The notes beneath the pieces were generated by a model. The model was not told the DNA's origin. It was given only the letters and a program-made list of their open reading frames with translations, and did no database searches. 64,000 bases of DNA, from assembly GCA_963809545.1 (NCBI GenBank), contig CAWEKD010000005.1, positions 1,178,001-1,242,000 on the forward strand, written 5' to 3'. This document shows, one piece after another, positions 35,887 to 45,784 of this stretch. A program made the position numbers and the translations under genes. Position 1 is the stretch's first letter. Every line of letters starts with the position of its first letter. Source of the stretch: Natronosporangium sp035305625 (GTDB lineage: Bacteria > Actinomycetota > Actinomycetes > Mycobacteriales > Micromonosporaceae).

Positions 35887-36599
35887 TCAATCTGACCATC
35901 GTCCGGACCACCGTACGGGCTCTGTTCGGTCGGAGCCGGTTCCTGCTGCTGCTCCCGCTGCCGGTGCTGGTGGTGGGGCTGGCGGGGTTGATGCGCGTGT
36001 TCGATGTGGCCACCACCGAATGGGCCATCCCGATCCTGGTGGGGCTCGGGGTATCGCTGGTGCTGCCGCTGCTGTCGCTGATCGTGGGCGCCAGCGTGCT
36101 CGGCTCGGAGATCGACGACGGTACGGTGGTGCACCTGCTCACCAAACCGCTGCCGCGGCGGGAGATCGTGCTGTCCAAGTTGGTGGCCGCGGCCGGGGTG
36201 ACGGTGCTGGTGATGGCGGTGACGCTGGGGGTGGCCGCCTGGTTCACTGGCGAGGCCGCGCTGGCGGGCGGGCTGGCGGTCGGCGCCGTGCTGGGAGGGT
36301 TGGTCTACAGCGCGCTGTTTGTGGCGCTGTCGCTGGTCAGCCGCCGTCCGGTGCTGATCGGTCTGCTGTACGTGCTGATCTGGGAGGGGCTGCTGGCGAA
36401 TCTGCTGCCCGGCGCCGGGGTGTTGTCGGTGCAGCACTATGTGCTCGCGGTGGCGACCGGGATCAGTGACACCGATCTGCTTTCGGTGAACCTGTCGATG
36501 CCGGTGGCGCTGGTGATGTCGGCGCTGGTGGTGGTCGCCGCCACCGGGTTGGCGATCAACCGGCTGCAGGTGTTCCGGCTGACCGGCGAAACCGGCTGA
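35883..36599 (+). CDS. ABC-2 type transporter permease (second)
   Basis: 238 residues, six membrane helices. SEIDDGTVVHLLTKPLPRREIVLSKL is the ABC-2 permease signature, shorter than in the first permease. Last gene of the operon; its TGA is directly adjacent to the stop of the convergent mycothiol-type gene, leaving no room for a separate terminator. Confidence 0.87.
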   Translation: MINLTIVRTTVRALFGRSRFLLLLPLPVLVVGLAGLMRVFDVATTEWAIPILVGLGVSLVLPLLSLIVGASVLGSEIDDGTVVHLLTKPLPRREIVLSKLVAAAGVTVLVMAVTLGVAAWFTGEAALAGGLAVGAVLGGLVYSALFVALSLVSRRPVLIGLLYVLIWEGLLANLLPGAGVLSVQHYVLAVATGISDTDLLSVNLSMPVALVMSALVVVAATGLAINRLQVFRLTGETG

Positions 36600-37202
36600 C
36601 TATCCCTCGCGCGAGTCGGCTGACCAGTCGGCGCGGCGGCCGAACGCGGCCAGCAGCCGCGTCTGCCCGTCGGCGCCGCGGGGCACTCCGGGGGAGTCGG
36701 CGATCAGTCCGGCGCTGAGGTACATCTCCCGGGTGTCGGCGAACCAGGCCGCACAGGCGGCCACCAGGTCCGGCGGCAGTCGGCGGTCCGCCCCGATCGC
36801 GGCGGCCAGGTCCCAGGCGTGGATCAGATGATCGGTGAACATCTGCATCAGGTACGAGGCGGCCGTGTCCTCCCCGGTGGACAGGTGCACGGTGCGGTCG
36901 GCGATGTCCGGCTGGGAGGCCACCGCTTGCGCTACCGGGGCGGTGCCGCGCCAGGTGGCGATCGGATCGTCCCCGAGCTGGTCTCCGTCGAACTGGTCAC
37001 CGACCTCCTCGATGGTGGCCCCACCCAATACGTGCGGGAGCCACATGTCCTCGACCGTGACGTGGTTGACCAGTTTCCGGACGTCCCACTCCGTGCACGG
37101 GGTGGGTAGGTGCCATTGGTGGGGCTGGACCGCCCGCACCTTCTCGTCGAACACGTCGCAGGCGGCCACGTAGAGCGCGGGCGCGTCGCTGTCACTGGTC
37201 AT
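36600..37202 (-). CDS. TIGR03086-type DinB/MDMPI-fold protein, possible mycothiol-dependent enzyme
   Basis: 200 residues from ATG 37202. TPCTEWDVRKLVNHV with HVLGG and TDHLIHAWDLAAAIG provide the three-His metal site of the maleylpyruvate isomerase/DinB fold in the actinobacterial TIGR03086 group. Such proteins often use mycothiol as thiol cofactor; the substrate is unknown. Single gene between the ABC operon and ppc. Confidence 0.88.
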   Translation of the reverse strand: MTSDSDAPALYVAACDVFDEKVRAVQPHQWHLPTPCTEWDVRKLVNHVTVEDMWLPHVLGGATIEEVGDQFDGDQLGDDPIATWRGTAPVAQAVASQPDIADRTVHLSTGEDTAASYLMQMFTDHLIHAWDLAAAIGADRRLPPDLVAACAAWFADTREMYLSAGLIADSPGVPRGADGQTRLLAAFGRRADWSADSREG

Positions 37203-37263
37203 GCGGTCACCCCCGTCGGCGTCGCCGTACGCACGGCTGTGTGACTGACCGTATCGCAGTCGA

Positions 37264-40017
37264 CTACCCGGTGTTGCGCATTCCGGCGGCGATGCCGTTG
37301 ATGGTGGTCAGCAGCGCCCGCTGCAACGTCGGATCGTCCGCCTGGCCCTCCCGGTACTGCCGCAGCAGCGCCGCCTGCAAATGGTGCAGCGGCTCCAGGT
37401 AGGTGTTCCGCACCGCGAGGGTGCGTTGCAGCACCGGTTGGTTGTCCAGCAGCGCCTGCTCACCGGTGATCGTCAGCAGCTCCTGGACACTGCGGTCGTA
37501 CTCCTGCCGGATCCGGTCGAACACCGGATGCAGTCGCGGCGGCACCAAGCTGGCCACGTAGCGGCCGGCGATGTCCAGGTCGGTCTTGTACAGCATCATC
37601 TCCACATTGGAGATGAAGGTACGGAAGAAGTCCCACTGCTGGTGCATCTGCGCCAGCACCGGGGCGAGGCCCGCGGCCCGGGCAGCGGCCAGCCCGGTGC
37701 CGACCCCGTACCATCCGGGGACGATCTGCCGGGTCTGGGTCCAGCCGAACACCCACGGGATGGCCCGCAGCCCGGCGAGGCCGGCGCCGGAGTCGGGGCG
37801 CTTGGCCGGCCGGGAGCCGATGTTCAGCGCCCCCAGCAGCTCGGTGGGGGTGACCGCCCAGAAGTATTCGGCCAGCATCGGGTCGTCCACCAGCTCCCGG
37901 TAGGCGGCGAACGCCGCGTCCGAGATCACCGTCATGGCGGCGTCCCAGTCGGCCAGCTGCGCCGCCGGCTGCCGGGGCGCGGTGTGCAGCACCGTGGCCT
38001 CCAGCACCGCGGCCAGGGTCAACTCCAGGTTCTCGGCGGCCAGGGTCGGCAGGGTGTACTTGTCGGAGATCACCTCGCCCTGCTCGGTGAGCTTGATCGC
38101 GCCGTCGAGGGTGCCGTACGGCTGGGCCAGGATCGCCTCGTGAGTGGGGCCGCCACCCCGGCCGACCGTCCCGCCCCGGCCGTGGAACAGCCGCAGCGCC
38201 ACCCCGTGCTGGCCGGCCACGTCCCGTAGCGCCCGCTGGGCACGGTGGATCGACCACTGGGAGGTGGTGATGCCGGCCTCCTTGTTGGAGTCGGAGTAGC
38301 CGAGCATCACTTCCTGCACGTCGCCACGGGCGCGCACGATCTCCCGATAGGCCGGCACCCGCAGCAGTTCATCCAGGAGCGTGGCGGCGGAGTCCAGCTC
38401 GGGGATCGATTCCAGCAGCGGCACGAACCCGATCCGGGCCCGGCCGTGCGCTGGGTCCACCAGCCCGACTTCGCGGGCCAGCACCACCGCGGCGAGCACA
38501 TCGTCCACGCCCCGGGTGGCGGAGATGATGTACGACTCGACCACCTGCGGGCCGAACTGTTCCTGGGCCGTCCGGACGGCCCGGAACACGTCGAGGGTGC
38601 GGCGAGTCGCCTCACTCAACGGTGTGTCAATGGTGGAGAGTGGTCGGCGGCCGGCGAGCTCCTTGGCCAACAGGGCGGTCCGCTGCGCTCGCGACAGCTC
38701 CCGGTAGTTGGGCACCTCGTCGAGCCGGGCGTACAGCTCGGCTAGCGCGGCGTGGTGCGGATCGGCGTGTTCGCGAATGTCGAGTGTGGCCAGTTGGAGC
38801 CCGAACGCGGACATGGTGCGGATCACTGTGGTCAGCCGGCCCGCGGCGGCCAGCTCGCCCCCGTGCGCGGCCAACGAATCCCGCAGCAGCTCCAGTTCGG
38901 CCACCAGTTCGTCCGGGCCGAGGTAGTCCCGACCCGGCTGATGGGGGGTACCGGCGGCCAGCCGGGCCCGGGTGTTGGCCAGCTTCACCTTCATCGCCCG
39001 GGCCTTCAACCGGTACGGCTCCTCCGCGTTCACGCGGCGATACCGCTCCTCCAGCTCCGGCAGGCGCGCCAGGTCCTGCTCCAGGCTGGCGACCAGCTCG
39101 GCGGAGACCGGCCGCAGCCGGCGGGAGACGCTGAGCTCGGCGATCAGCGTGTCCAACGCCGCCTCCGCGGCTTGGATGCCGTGCTCGTGCTGGATCAGCA
39201 GCACCTCCCGGGTCACCTCCGGGGTGACGTACGGGTTGCCGTCCCGGTCACCGCCGATCCACGAACCAAAGGTCAGCGGGCGGGCGGTGGGAGGCAGCTC
39301 CACTCCGAGGCGGCCCAGGGTGGCGGCCAGCCGGTCCAACACCTGCCCGGCCGTGGTGGTGGCCAGGTCCCGCAGGTAGTAGACCGCGTTACGGGCCTCG
39401 TCGGTGGGTTCCGGCCGGGTCGCCCGCAGCTCGTCGGTCTGCCACAGCAGGTCCAGCAGCTCCGCCAGTCGGTCGTCGCGGGGGGAGTCGGCCACCCCGT
39501 ACAGGGCGGCCTCCGCGGCCTCCGCGTCCAGTTCGTCGGCCAGCGCCCGCTGCTTGGTCAGGATCGAACGCCGGGCCGCCTCGGTGGGGTGGGCGGTGAA
39601 CACCGGCCGCAGCGCCAGCCGTGGCACCGCGGCGGCCAGCTCCGTCACCGGGATCTGCCGGGCGGCGATCCGCGCCGCTGCCTGCTCCAGCCAGCCGCCG
39701 TCAGCCACCCGCCGGCGCCGTAGCTCCCGGGCCCGATGCACCTGCTCGGTGATGTTGGCCAGGTGGAAGTACGTGGAGAACGCCCGCGCCAGTTTGGTGC
39801 CGGTGATCACGTCCAGCCCCGCCAAGCGCGCCGCGGCCCGGTCCGGGTCGGTGCGCACCAGCGCCCGTACCTCTTCGACCAGGTCGAGCAGGTCCTGGCC
39901 TTCCTGCCGCGCGAGGGTCTGGCCCAGCAGGGTGCCCAGGCGGCGGATGTCTGCCCGCAGCGCTGCTGCGGGAGCCGTGTCTGCGTGTCGGGTGGTCGAT
40001 GCAGACTGATCGGTCAC
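37264..40017 (-). CDS. ppc: Phosphoenolpyruvate carboxylase
   Basis: 917 residues from GTG 40017 behind GGAGGGAG. It carboxylates PEP to oxaloacetate (anaplerosis). FTAHPTEAARRSIL (catalytic His, about 142), LGYSDSNKEAGITTSQW (about 570), LFHGRGGTVGRGGGPTHEAI (Gly-rich phosphate loop, about 607) and the C-terminal MRNTG are all present. Length is normal for bacterial PEPC. Single transcription unit with a 170-bp upstream region. Confidence 0.97.
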   Translation of the reverse strand: MTDQSASTTRHADTAPAAALRADIRRLGTLLGQTLARQEGQDLLDLVEEVRALVRTDPDRAAARLAGLDVITGTKLARAFSTYFHLANITEQVHRARELRRRRVADGGWLEQAAARIAARQIPVTELAAAVPRLALRPVFTAHPTEAARRSILTKQRALADELDAEAAEAALYGVADSPRDDRLAELLDLLWQTDELRATRPEPTDEARNAVYYLRDLATTTAGQVLDRLAATLGRLGVELPPTARPLTFGSWIGGDRDGNPYVTPEVTREVLLIQHEHGIQAAEAALDTLIAELSVSRRLRPVSAELVASLEQDLARLPELEERYRRVNAEEPYRLKARAMKVKLANTRARLAAGTPHQPGRDYLGPDELVAELELLRDSLAAHGGELAAAGRLTTVIRTMSAFGLQLATLDIREHADPHHAALAELYARLDEVPNYRELSRAQRTALLAKELAGRRPLSTIDTPLSEATRRTLDVFRAVRTAQEQFGPQVVESYIISATRGVDDVLAAVVLAREVGLVDPAHGRARIGFVPLLESIPELDSAATLLDELLRVPAYREIVRARGDVQEVMLGYSDSNKEAGITTSQWSIHRAQRALRDVAGQHGVALRLFHGRGGTVGRGGGPTHEAILAQPYGTLDGAIKLTEQGEVISDKYTLPTLAAENLELTLAAVLEATVLHTAPRQPAAQLADWDAAMTVISDAAFAAYRELVDDPMLAEYFWAVTPTELLGALNIGSRPAKRPDSGAGLAGLRAIPWVFGWTQTRQIVPGWYGVGTGLAAARAAGLAPVLAQMHQQWDFFRTFISNVEMMLYKTDLDIAGRYVASLVPPRLHPVFDRIRQEYDRSVQELLTITGEQALLDNQPVLQRTLAVRNTYLEPLHHLQAALLRQYREGQADDPTLQRALLTTINGIAAGMRNTG

Positions 40018-40142
40018 GAGCGCTCCCTCCAGTAGGAGTGGGGGGACGGCGCTGTCCAGGGCGGCTTGATGGTACCGGTCGACGGCAGGCTGGAGATCAC
40101 TGACCGGTGAGTGGACCGATGGTTGGGCGACCCGATGGGTGA

Positions 40143-40170
40143 GGGTGCGGCCGGTGCCCCGACCGCACCC
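40143..40170 (-). terminator. Hairpin terminator of the small LPXTG gene
   Basis: GGGTGCGG (40143-40150) pairs with CCGCACCC (40163-40170) around a 12-nt loop. It lies 17 nt past the stop at 40188 on the minus strand, between that gene and ppc. Confidence 0.55.
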
Positions 40171-40187
40171 CTCGTCAGGGCGCGGCC

Positions 40188-40778
40188 CTAGGTCGTTGTC
40201 CGGAATCGGCGTCCCAGCAACAGCCCTAGCCCGGTGAGCAGGGCACCCGTTCCGAGCCCGGAGAGCAGCGGGATCGGCGCACCGGTCGTGGGGAGCTGCG
40301 CGGCCGGTGTCCCGGTTGGAGTCGCTGTGGGGGTGTCAGTCGGAGTGGTCGGCGGGGTGGTGGTCGGGGTGGTCGGTGGTGTGGTGGTCGGAGTGGTGGG
40401 AGGTGTGGTGGTCGGAGTGGTCGGTGGGGTGGTCGGCGGTGTGGTGGGCGGGCAGGGGTGGTGCAGATAGGACTGGAGCAGCGGGGACGGGGTCCTGGTG
40501 ATGACGGCCCCGGCCGGCCCGTCGGGGAGAGGCCATCCGGTCTCAGGAAGCAGGTACGCCTCCCGGAAGTCGTCGGCGTCGAAGGGCCAGCCGTCAGTGT
40601 CCAGTAGCCCCCGGAGCGGTTCCTTGCATCCATCGATGGCGAACCCCTCGGCGTTGGCGGGAACATCGGAGTCTGCGATCGGGGTCGTGGTCTGCGCGTG
40701 CGCGGGTGCTGCCAGCAGCGCCACCAGGAATCCTCCGACTCCGGCCGCTGCTAGTCGGAGATAGCCGGGGTTGTGCAT
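40188..40778 (-). CDS. Small Thr/Pro-rich LPXTG cell-wall protein
   Basis: 196 residues from ATG 40778. The signal peptide ends at PAHAQ; a short extracellular region of about 75 residues has two cysteines (IDGCKE and HHPCPP). A Thr/Pro repeat follows (about 112-150; unit TTTPPTTP, a 24-bp DNA repeat), then a sorting signal: LPTTG (about 163-167), a hydrophobic stretch and RRFRTTT. The Thr/Pro stalk is a likely O-glycosylated spacer holding the small head away from the wall. Second sortase substrate of the window. Confidence 0.82.
   Translation of the reverse strand: MHNPGYLRLAAAGVGGFLVALLAAPAHAQTTTPIADSDVPANAEGFAIDGCKEPLRGLLDTDGWPFDADDFREAYLLPETGWPLPDGPAGAVITRTPSPLLQSYLHHPCPPTTPPTTPPTTPTTTPPTTPTTTPPTTPTTTPPTTPTDTPTATPTGTPAAQLPTTGAPIPLLSGLGTGALLTGLGLLLGRRFRTTT
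40336..40452. repeat. 24-bp minisatellite coding for TTTPPTTP
   Basis: About four imperfect direct copies of a GGTGGTCGG-containing 24-bp unit lie inside the LPXTG gene. Such repeats can change copy number by slippage and alter stalk length. Confidence 0.6.
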
Positions 40779-41028
40779 TGAACGCCTCCGAGAGTGGGAC
40801 AGAAAGTTTTGACCGACAGGGAGCTGTTCCCACCGGACGATAAATTCTCAAATGAGACAAAATCGGAATTAGCTGCCAGGTCGCCCTCCTGGGCGACCCT
40901 CCGGCGGTGAGGACGGGAGGCGCCCACGGCAGCGGAGGTCCCCAGAGCGGATCGGCCGGCCAGGAGGCACCCCTGAACAGGGGTTTCTCATCTATTCGAA
41001 GCCGTCTCACCGGCCGCGCCGCGGAAGG

Positions 41029-41042
41029 TAGTCTTCCCGGCA
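41029..41042 (+). promoter_or_regulatory. -10 box for a leaderless NUDIX-GNAT transcript
   Basis: TAGTCT (41029-41034) ends 7 nt before ATG 41042 and no Shine-Dalgarno is present. The rest of 40779-41028 shows no further recognisable signals. Confidence 0.45.
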
Positions 41043-41974
41043 TGTCGCAGCTAACCTGCGTGGGCGCGCTGATCCGGGACGACCGAAACCGGATCTACGC
41101 CCACCGCCGCACCGCCAACCGGCGGCTGTTCCCTGGGGTCTGGGACTTCGTCGGTGGGCACGTCGAACCGGGGGAGTCCCCAGAGCAGGCGTTGGCCCGG
41201 GAGCTGAAGGAAGAGACCGGCTGGTCGCTACGGCGGATCGAAGCGCTGATCGCCGACTGGCAGTGGGAACACGACGGGGTGGTGCGCCGGGAGCTGGACT
41301 ACCTGGTGGAGGTCGACGGTGACCTGTCCGCGCCTCAGTTGGAGCCGGGCAAGCACGACGCGTACGCCTGGATCGGGCTGGACAACCTCGACCAGATGAT
41401 GGTCGGTCGTACCGACGGGGATCGCCGGGTGCGGAACGTGGTCGCCAAAGCCGCCCGCACCCGCCTCACTGAGCGGCTGCGGCTGGAACCGGTCGGGGAG
41501 GAGCACGCCCTGGACCTGTTCCGACTCCACCAGGACGCGAAGGTGGCGGCCTGGCACGGCACCCGCCTGACCACCGAGGCGGCCCGGCGCTGGGCGGTCC
41601 GCGGTGCCCGGGGGTGGGAGACCAACGGGGTCGACAAGTGGATGGCCTATCACCGCGAGACCGGCGAACTGATCGGACGCGGAGGCCTGTCCCGGACAGA
41701 GCTGGACGGCCGGAGCTGGCTGGAGATCAGCTGGACGGTCCGGTCGGACCGGTGGGGCCAGGGATACGGCACCGAGATCGGGCAGGCCGGGGTGGCGTTC
41801 GCCTTCAACGAACTGGGCGGGGACACGGTGGTGGCGATGACCGAGCCGCACAACCTGCGTTCGCTCGGGGTGATGCGCCGACTGGGCATGCGGTACGTCC
41901 GGGAACTGGTTCGGGACGGGGTGCGCTCGGTGCTCTACGCCGTCACCCGGCCGTCGGCAACGGTTACGCTGTAA
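41042..41974 (+). CDS. NUDIX hydrolase - GNAT acetyltransferase fusion
   Basis: 310 residues from ATG 41042. Residues about 3-135 form a NUDIX domain with a perfect box GGHVEPGESPEQALARELKEETG, which hydrolyses nucleoside-diphosphate-linked compounds. Residues about 145-305 form a RimJ/RimL-type acetyltransferase (LFRLHQDAKVAAWHGTR, then DRWGQGYGTEIGQAGVAFAF as the acetyl-CoA loop and EPHNLRSLGVMRRLGM). The two domains are in one frame without interruption. The joint role is unknown; both substrates are unassigned. Confidence 0.85.
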   Translation: MSQLTCVGALIRDDRNRIYAHRRTANRRLFPGVWDFVGGHVEPGESPEQALARELKEETGWSLRRIEALIADWQWEHDGVVRRELDYLVEVDGDLSAPQLEPGKHDAYAWIGLDNLDQMMVGRTDGDRRVRNVVAKAARTRLTERLRLEPVGEEHALDLFRLHQDAKVAAWHGTRLTTEAARRWAVRGARGWETNGVDKWMAYHRETGELIGRGGLSRTELDGRSWLEISWTVRSDRWGQGYGTEIGQAGVAFAFNELGGDTVVAMTEPHNLRSLGVMRRLGMRYVRELVRDGVRSVLYAVTRPSATVTL

Positions 41975-42086
41975 GACGCCGCCGCTCGCGCGAGCTGGCG
42001 GGGGTTCGTCGCTGCCCGTCTCCTGGGCGGTTCTGCCCTGCCGCAGCGTCGCCAAATGTCAGCCACACGTGGAGAAAGGCCCGTCC

Positions 42087-45000
42087 ATGACGCTCGCCGG
42101 CCTGCTCACGGCCGCGCTCGCGGATCCGACCCTGGCCCGGGTTCGCGACCTCGCTACCGAACCCACCACTGGTCAGGTCGACCTGACGGGGCCGCCGGCG
42201 CTACGTCCGCTGCTGGTAGCGGCACTGGCCAACGATCCGGACGCCGGCGGAGCGGGGCGACCGGTGCTGGCGGTGACCGCGACCAGCCGGGAAGCCGACG
42301 AGCTGGCCGATGCCCTGAGTGACCTGCTGCCGGGCGACCAGGTGGCGACCTACCCGTCCTGGGAGACCCTGCCGCACGAGCGGCTGTCTCCACGCAGCGA
42401 CACGGTGGGGCGCCGGCTGGCGGTGCTGCGCCGGCTCGCGCACCCCGGGGACGACCCGCTCCGGGTGGTGGTGGCGCCGGTTCGTTCGGTGTTGCAGCCG
42501 CAGCTGAAGGGACTCGGGGACCTGGAGCCGGTGCGGCTGCGCCCCGGCGACACCGTGGATCTCATCGAGTTGGCCCGCCAGCTGGCTGACCTGGCCTACA
42601 CCCGGGTGGACCTGGTCACCAAGCGCGGCGAGTTCGCGGTGCGGGGCGGAATCCTGGACGTGTTCCCGCCCACCGCCGACCACCCGGTCCGGCTGGAGCT
42701 GTGGGGCGACGACATCGAGGAGCTGCGCAGCTTCGCCGTGTCCGACCAGCGCACCCTGGAGCCGGTGGAGGAGCTGATCGCACCGCCGTGCCGGGAACTG
42801 TTGCTCACCCCTCAGATCCGGCAGCGGGCGGCGGAGTTGGCGGAGCGGGAGCCGGCGCTGGCCGAGATCTGCGGCAAGCTCGCCGAAGGCATCCCGGTGG
42901 AGGGGATGGAGTCGCTGGCCCCGGTGCTCGGGGCGGGCGAGCTGGAGCTGCTGGTGGACTGCCTCCCGGCCGGCACGCTGGTGCTGATGTGCGACCCGGA
43001 GCGGATCCGGGCCCGGGCCCGGGACCTGGTGCGCACCAGTGAGGAGTTCCGGGAAGCCAGCTGGGCGGCGGCCGCGGTCGGCGGCAGCGTCCCGATCGAC
43101 CTGGGTCAGGTGGCGTTCCGCACCCTGGCGCAGGTGCGCGCGGCCGCGCTCGGGCACGGGTTCGACTGGTGGACCTTGGCGCCGTTCGGCCTCGACCCGG
43201 ACACCACCCTCGACCCCGCCGCGGACGCGGAGGCGGAGGAGGACGACCAGTCGGGGGAGGCGGTCGCCCTGCCGGCCGCCGCGGTGCCGCTCTACCACAA
43301 CGACACCGCCCGGGTGACGCAGGACGTCAAGGAGTGGCTGGCCGACGGCGTACCGGTGGTGATGCTGTTCCCTGCCCTCGGACCGGCCCAACGGGCGGTG
43401 GACGTGCTGCGCGACGCCGGGTTCGGGGTGGACCTCACCCGGGGCGGGCTGGCCGCCCCGCCGGCCGCCGGGGTGGTGACCGTGGCCCTCGGCGGGCTGG
43501 CGGCCGGGTTCCGGCTCACCGGGAGCTCCCCCTGGTGGTGCTCACCGGGAACGACCTCAGCGGCGGGCGCGGCACCACCACCCGGGAACTGCGGAAGCTC
43601 CCCACCCGACGTCGCGGCACCATCGATCCGCTGGAGCTGCGCGCCGGCGACCTGGTGGTGCACGAGCAGCACGGCATCGGACGGTACGTGGAGCTGGTAC
43701 GCCGCACCGTCAACGGGGCCGAGCGCGAGTACGTGGTGATCGAGTACGCGCCCAGCAAGCGAGGACAGCCCGGGGACCGCCTGTTCGTCCCCACCGACTC
43801 GTTGGACCAGCTGTCCCGCTACGTCGGCGGTGAGCAGCCGGCCCTGCACAAGTTGGGCGGCTCGGACTGGCAGAAGACCAAGGCGCGGGCCCGCAAGGCG
43901 GTGAAGGAGATCGCCGCCCAGCTGATCCAGCTGTACGCGGCCCGACAGGCCACCCGCGGGCACGCGTTCGGGCCCGGACACGCCGTGGCAGCGGGAGCTG
44001 GAGGACGCCTTCCCCTGGACCGAGACCCCGGACCAGCTGGCGGCCATCGAGGAGGTCAAGGCCGACATGGAGCGGCCGATCCCCATGGACCGGCTGATCT
44101 GTGGCGATGTCGGCTACGGCAAGACCGAGATCGCGGTGCGGGCCGCGTTCAAAGCGGTGCAGGACGGTAAGCAGGTGGCGGTCCTGGTGCCCACCACTCT
44201 GCTGGCCCAGCAGCACTTCAAGACCTTCACGGAACGGATGGCCCAGTTCCCGGTGCAGATCCGGCAGCTGTCCCGGTTCATCACCGACGCCGAGGCGACC
44301 GACACGCTGGCGAAGCTGGCGGACGGCACCGTCGACATCGTGATCGGTACTCACCGGCTGCTGCAGCCGACGACCCGGTTCGCCCGCCTCGGGCTGATGG
44401 TGGTCGACGAGGAGCAGCGGTTCGGGGTGGAGCACAAGGAGTACCTGAAGCGGCTGCGCACCGAGGTGGACGTGCTGACCCTGTCGGCCACACCGATCCC
44501 GCGCACCCTGGAGATGGCGATCACCGGGATCCGGGAGATGTCCACCATCGCCACCCCGCCGGAGGAGCGCCACCCGGTGCTCACGTACGTCGGGGCGTAC
44601 CAGGACAAGCAGGTGGCCGCCGCCATCCACCGGGAGCTGCTACGCGACGGTCAGGTGTTCTACCTGCACAACCGGGTGGAGACGATCGAGCGGGCGGCGC
44701 GGAAGCTGCGGCAGCTGGTGCCGGAGGCCCGGGTGGCGGTGGCGCACGGGCAGATGGGTGAGGCCGCCCTGGAGAAGGTGATGGTCGGCTTCTGGCAGAA
44801 GGAGTACGACGTCCTCGTCTGCACCACCATCATCGAGTCCGGGTTGGACATTCCTAACGCCAACACCCTGATCGTGGAGCGCGCCGACCGGTTGGGGTTG
44901 GCCCAGCTGCACCAGCTCCGGGGCCGGGTGGGGCGCGGGCGGGAGCGCGCCTACGCCTACTTCCTCTACCCGGCCGACCAGCCGTTGACGGAGCAGGCGC

Positions 45001-45740
45001 ACGAGCGGCTGGCCACCATCGCCCAGCACTCGGAGCTGGGCGCCGGCATGTATGTGGCCATGAAGGACCTCGAGATCCGGGGCGCCGGCAACCTGCTGGG
45101 TCGGGAGCAGTCCGGCCATATCGAGGGGGTCGGTTTCGACCTGTACGTGCGGATGGTCAGCGAAGCGGTGCAGCGCTACAAGGGCGGTGCCCCGGTCGAG
45201 GAGGAGCCGGTCGAGGTCAAGATCGACCTGCCGGTGAACGCTCACCTGCCGCACGACTACCTGTCGGTGGAGCGGCTGCGGCTGGAGGCGTACCGCAAGC
45301 TCGCCACCGCCACCTCGGAAGAGGCGTTGGGTGAGGTGGTGGCAGAGCTCGAAGACCGGTACGGCCAGCTGCCCGAACCGGTCGCCAACCTGGCGGAGGT
45401 GGCACGGTTCCGGCTGCTGGCCCGGGCGTACGGTCTGACCGAGGTGTCTTTGCAGGGGCGGCACATCCGGTTCGCCCCGCTGCAGTTGCCCGACTCCAAG
45501 CAGCTGCGGCTCAAGCGCTACTACCCGAACGCGGTGTACAAGACGGCGCTCGCCACCATCTCGGTGCCGCGCCCCACCCGTCCGGGCACCGGCGAGTTGT
45601 TGCGGGACGTCCCCTTGCTGGACTGGTGCGCCGAGCTGCTGCGGGGGGTGCTGGGGGATCCGCCCGGCGCCGGGGCGTCGGACCGGCCGACCGCCGCCAC
45701 GACCGGCCGCCCCGCGGCTGGTCACGCCAGGCGAGCGTGA
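42087..45740 (+). pseudogene. mfd: Transcription-repair coupling factor Mfd, interrupted by two compensating frameshifts
   Basis: Would encode about 1217 residues from ATG 42087 (GGAGAAAGG upstream). Mfd removes stalled RNA polymerase and recruits UvrA. Frame 1 covers the UvrB-like N-terminus, up to about 43522. One G appears missing in the run at 43521-43523; the next 150 codons (CarD-like RNAP-interaction domain, AGDLVVHEQHGIGRYVELV, to TRGHAFG) lie in another frame. An extra G at 43976/43977 restores the first frame: DTPWQRELEDAFPWTETPDQL, then CGDVGYGKTEIAV, TTLLAQQHFKTF, VVDEEQRFGVEHKE and the C-terminal domain. As written, translation stops at 43739. Real mutation or sequencing error cannot be told apart here; a locus this conserved favours error. 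Confidence 0.88.
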
Positions 45741-45784
45741 GACAGTTTTCCATGGATGGACCCCCTCGGTCGGGAGGACTGGGC

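Noticed and set aside
42087..43739. Treating the two in-frame parts of mfd as two separate genes
   Set aside because: The 43523-43976 segment encodes the missing Mfd domain in another frame without a gap, so one frameshifted gene explains all three pieces.
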